Assembly: GCF_022699665.1 (NCBI RefSeq)
Contig: NZ_JALDNB010000017.1
Span: 1-64,000, forward strand
Reading direction: 5' to 3'
DNA from: Chryseobacterium aahli
GTDB lineage: Bacteria; Bacteroidota; Bacteroidia; Flavobacteriales; Weeksellaceae
DNA length: 64,000 bases
Shown: in pieces, positions 61,198 through 64,000 of the stretch
How the letters are laid out: every line of letters starts with the position of its first letter
Position numbering within the stretch: position 1 is the first letter of the stretch
Made by a program: the position numbers and the translations under genes
Notes under the pieces: model-generated
Told to the model about the DNA's origin: nothing
Database searches by the model: none
Seen by the model: the letters and a program-made list of their open reading frames with translations, nothing else

Positions 61198-64000
61198 TTA
61201 TCTTAAAATTCGTAAATCGCCACTTTCAGTTAATATATGCAAAATTTCTTTTTGTTCACTCACTAATTTATAAAACTTATCCTTAGCAAATGCTTTTTGT
61301 TCTAAATTCATTTTATTAAAATCTGAAAATATTTTTTTCAATTCAATAGAAATTTGCTCATTATATTGTGGATGTGACTTATGTTTAGCCCTATTCCAAA
61401 AATTAGCAGGAATTTCAGAGTCTTTTAAAGTGTTTCTTGCATTTTCTATCACTTCATCAAATTTGTGCACGGGAGGAAGCATAGTTCCATTAAATGCTTC
61501 ATCTAAATTAATTCCTAATTCATCAAATACTTTTCCATAAAAAATTTCCATTTCCTTAGGCACAATGTGATGAGCTTGATAATCAGAAGGCATAGCTTCC
61601 TCTGGTAATAATCCTTTTTTATTTCTATCTTTTATTTCTTTTTTAATAGCAGATTTTAATTTATTTAAAGCATTGGCTGAAGGAGATCTTAATTGACTTT
61701 TTATTTTCTTAAGCTTTGTATCTACATCTAAAAATTCATCGGCATCTATTTTTTCTATTCTTTCAAATATCTTTTTATTTTTACTAAGAGATTGAGCTGC
61801 CATATCTCTAACATTTCTGCTTCCAGTAAATCCTGAACCTGCTATATCTTTTCCTAATGGTGACACAATTTCAATATCATCACCAATAAACCGTGCTTGT
61901 ATTCCATCTACTTCAAGTTTATCTCCTACTTTTTTACCTTTTGCTAATTCATCATTAATATGTTTCACTTCTCCACTCGCCAATAAAACCCAGGGGTTAA
62001 CGCTTCCGTAAAGATAAAATTTAAATCCTTTGACAACAATTTTAAATCCTTTAAATTTAAAACGTTTCGCTAAGTTTTCACCTAACTCGTCTAAATTTTT
62101 AGCGCCTTTAGCGATTCCTTTTCCTATACCTTGGACAAAGAACTTCGCTTTACCAGCCTGTTTTACAAATCCTTTTCCGGTAGCAACAAGAGCATTTTTG
62201 CCGGCTTTCAATGTGCTTTTCGCTCCCGCTTTGGCTAAATTAGCTACTCCTTTTACTCCGCTTTTCGCTGCTGTTTTTAATACCTTAAACAAAGCTGCAG
62301 AATCAAATAAAAGTATAAAAATTAATTCAACTAAAATAATCCCGATTGCTCTTGCTAAAGCTTTTCCTGCTGTAGCTGTTTTTCCCAGCCAACCTTCAGT
62401 CATAAACGTTTTAAAGAAGCCACTCGCTTTTGCTACCGCTGCAGCCATCATTACGGCAGCAAAGATTTGTAGCGCAGGTGGAATCAATGTAAAAATCGCT
62501 CCTGCTGTTAAAATCGCCAATGCGGTTATTCCAAGAACAATTGCAGCTCCAATGCCGATATATTTCCATTTATTTTCTGCCCAGTTTTTCTTAATTCCTG
62601 CCCACATTTGCTCCTTCAAATAGTACAAACGAACTCCCGGAGACCACGGGCCAACCATTTTCATTTCTTCAGGCATAGAACTTTCCGTTGCAGCCTGTTT
62701 TCCTGAAGCACTTTCTGTATCTGTACTAGGCGGCGACTGGCTGTTTTGGTAATTGATAAACCAATCGGCCTGAGCGTAAGGATCGGCTGGAATGTCTTGT
62801 TTTTCTGCTGCGTTTGTTTCACCTTCCATTTCTTGTGATCCTGTGGCAGACTGCTTAAACATATCAAGCGTATTGTTATTGGCTCCGAAATTAATTTCGC
62901 CGTTGCTGTCTTGTAATTGCGCAAGGAGTTCAGGACTCAATTCCATATCATTCGTTACAGGATCTACATGAAAATCGTTTTCGTTGTAAGAGTTTTTACC
63001 TAACAAATCATCATATTCTGAATCTGATCCTGAACTTGCAGCCTCGGTCATTGCAGTTTTTTCAAAAGGTAATGGTCTTGTTACGTCCATCCCCAAAAAT
63101 TCTTCAGAAATTTGTCCCATAAAATTATCCGGCATTACCATAGCCGAACTTGTTAAGTTGTATAAACCTTCCATTATTTTTATAATTCCGGCTACAATCA
63201 AATTGACCGCATCGAGAATAAGATTGTAAAAATCTTGCAGTGCGCCAATAAGCGTATCTACAACTTCTGCTAAGAAATCTATAACAGCAATAACCGCTTT
63301 TTTGAAAACTTCAAATGTTTGGTTTACAAATTTTTCGGCAGCAGCTACGTATTTATCTATTTTGGCTTTTAATCGGTCTCTGATACCAGGGAACGCAGCT
63401 AAAGCAAAGTCTAAGAAACCTTTTAACAACGAAGCAAACCCTTTGATAAAGTTGACGATTGCTTTTCGTGCTAATTCTAATGCTGCTAGAACTAATGTTT
63501 TGGCAGCATCAAAGATGGCTTTCACTGCTTTTCTAAGTGCCGTGAAAATGACATTTAAAGCGTCTTTAAGGGCATCAATAAATTGTGAAACTTTGTCTGC
63601 CACCCAGCCAAAGAAGCCACCGCTTTTTTTATCCATCTCCGATTTCTTATCGATAGCCTGTTTATTAGCAGTATTTTTTTCTTTTAATGCATCTTCATTA
63701 GCTTTGGTAATATGCTTTTGTGCCTGAGTTTCGCCTCTGGATTTTTCTGTTTTTATATTTCCAAGAGTGGTTTTAGCCTGATTACCGGATTTTTTCGCAA
63801 AATCAGATTCTGTTTTATTAAGTGCATTTTGCCATTCAGCTCTTGAGTTGTGCACATCCGCTTGAGCGTCTTTTACAGATTTCAGCTGACTTTGATGCGA
63901 TTTATCTTTTTCAGCTCCTATTTGAGTTTCGGCAGATTTTTCATGCTCCAACACTTTTTGATCATGCTCTAATTCTGCAGCCTGATATTTTTCATTTTCC
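61198..64000 (-). CDS. Large polymorphic toxin with C-terminal AHH/HNH nuclease (5' partial)
   Basis: At least 933 residues; the frame stays open to the window edge, so the start lies outside. From the N-side: a Gln/Lys/Glu-rich coiled coil (~1-115 of the visible part), a repeated amphipathic/hydrophobic helical block (GFFGWVADKVSQFIDALKDA onward) typical of DUF4157-associated eCIS/T6SS toxins, a low-complexity Ser/Glu linker, hydrophobic helices (~455-560), the junction FYLYGSVNPWVLLAS, and a C-terminal nuclease with YQAHHIVPKEME (AHH motif) and FWNRAKHKSHPQYNE. Delivery apparatus unknown. Confidence 0.85.
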   Translation of the reverse strand, partial: ENEKYQAAELEHDQKVLEHEKSAETQIGAEKDKSHQSQLKSVKDAQADVHNSRAEWQNALNKTESDFAKKSGNQAKTTLGNIKTEKSRGETQAQKHITKANEDALKEKNTANKQAIDKKSEMDKKSGGFFGWVADKVSQFIDALKDALNVIFTALRKAVKAIFDAAKTLVLAALELARKAIVNFIKGFASLLKGFLDFALAAFPGIRDRLKAKIDKYVAAAEKFVNQTFEVFKKAVIAVIDFLAEVVDTLIGALQDFYNLILDAVNLIVAGIIKIMEGLYNLTSSAMVMPDNFMGQISEEFLGMDVTRPLPFEKTAMTEAASSGSDSEYDDLLGKNSYNENDFHVDPVTNDMELSPELLAQLQDSNGEINFGANNNTLDMFKQSATGSQEMEGETNAAEKQDIPADPYAQADWFINYQNSQSPPSTDTESASGKQAATESSMPEEMKMVGPWSPGVRLYYLKEQMWAGIKKNWAENKWKYIGIGAAIVLGITALAILTAGAIFTLIPPALQIFAAVMMAAAVAKASGFFKTFMTEGWLGKTATAGKALARAIGIILVELIFILLFDSAALFKVLKTAAKSGVKGVANLAKAGAKSTLKAGKNALVATGKGFVKQAGKAKFFVQGIGKGIAKGAKNLDELGENLAKRFKFKGFKIVVKGFKFYLYGSVNPWVLLASGEVKHINDELAKGKKVGDKLEVDGIQARFIGDDIEIVSPLGKDIAGSGFTGSRNVRDMAAQSLSKNKKIFERIEKIDADEFLDVDTKLKKIKSQLRSPSANALNKLKSAIKKEIKDRNKKGLLPEEAMPSDYQAHHIVPKEMEIFYGKVFDELGINLDEAFNGTMLPPVHKFDEVIENARNTLKDSEIPANFWNRAKHKSHPQYNEQISIELKKIFSDFNKMNLEQKAFAKDKFYKLVSEQKEILHILTESGDLRILR

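Overview
This window comes from a low-GC member of the Bacteroidota, most likely a Chryseobacterium-like flavobacterium (Weeksellaceae). The evidence is TANNTTTG-type -7 promoter elements with weak Shine-Dalgarno sites, a GldD lipoprotein, a type IX secretion C-terminal sorting domain, Bacteroidota-type T6SS sheath genes (tssB/tssC), many lipoproteins and secreted proteins ending their signal in AQ/SQ, and several flavobacterial intergenic repeat families. The assignment rests on recognised gene families and motifs, not on a search.

Layout. 1-400: 3' end of a 23S rRNA, a 5S rRNA and its terminator. 400-1200: gene-free, with repeat debris and a flavobacterial structured-RNA-like element. 1.2-13.5 kb: housekeeping and regulatory genes (a LuxR-type regulator, an L,D-transpeptidase, a PDZ aspartyl protease, an esterase, tyrS, an ECF sigma factor, lipA, a divergent AraC/MFS pair). 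13.6-14.8 kb: an FAD oxidoreductase. 14.9-25.8 kb: an envelope gene block next to a LytS/LytTR two-component system. Four promoters in it carry a paired ACTTGGTGAA box with exactly 21-bp periodicity, which I read as a local LytTR regulon. 25.9-49.8 kb: mostly core genes (lipocalin, cinA, two M13 peptidases in tandem, isolated tssBC, mutY, gldD, a PfkB kinase, a SurA-like PPIase, a nitronate monooxygenase-like protein, queG, a second L,D-transpeptidase, a frameshifted MocR regulator, an OmpA protein), separated by dispersed repeats. 50.0-58.9 kb: a compact minus-strand operon of TonB receptor, DUF5690 MFS transporter, TIGR03364-like FAD oxidoreductase, PhnX-like HAD hydrolase and a secreted LamG phosphodiesterase, with an XRE-cupin regulator upstream; this looks like uptake and degradation of an organophosphonate or related phosphorus compound. 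59.1-64.0 kb: a polymorphic-toxin locus with a large toxin ending in an AHH/HNH nuclease (its start lies outside the window), two paralogous Imm11-like immunity genes, and decayed remnants of an older toxin/SUKH immunity cassette.

The three most unusual items are the LytTR-box regulon, the toxin-cassette scar (59540-59866), which repeats the junction sequence of the live toxin, and a chain of three mini-ORFs joined by start/stop overlaps directly before the PfkB kinase gene. Two genes are broken by frame offsets: the MocR-type regulator and a SUKH-type immunity gene.
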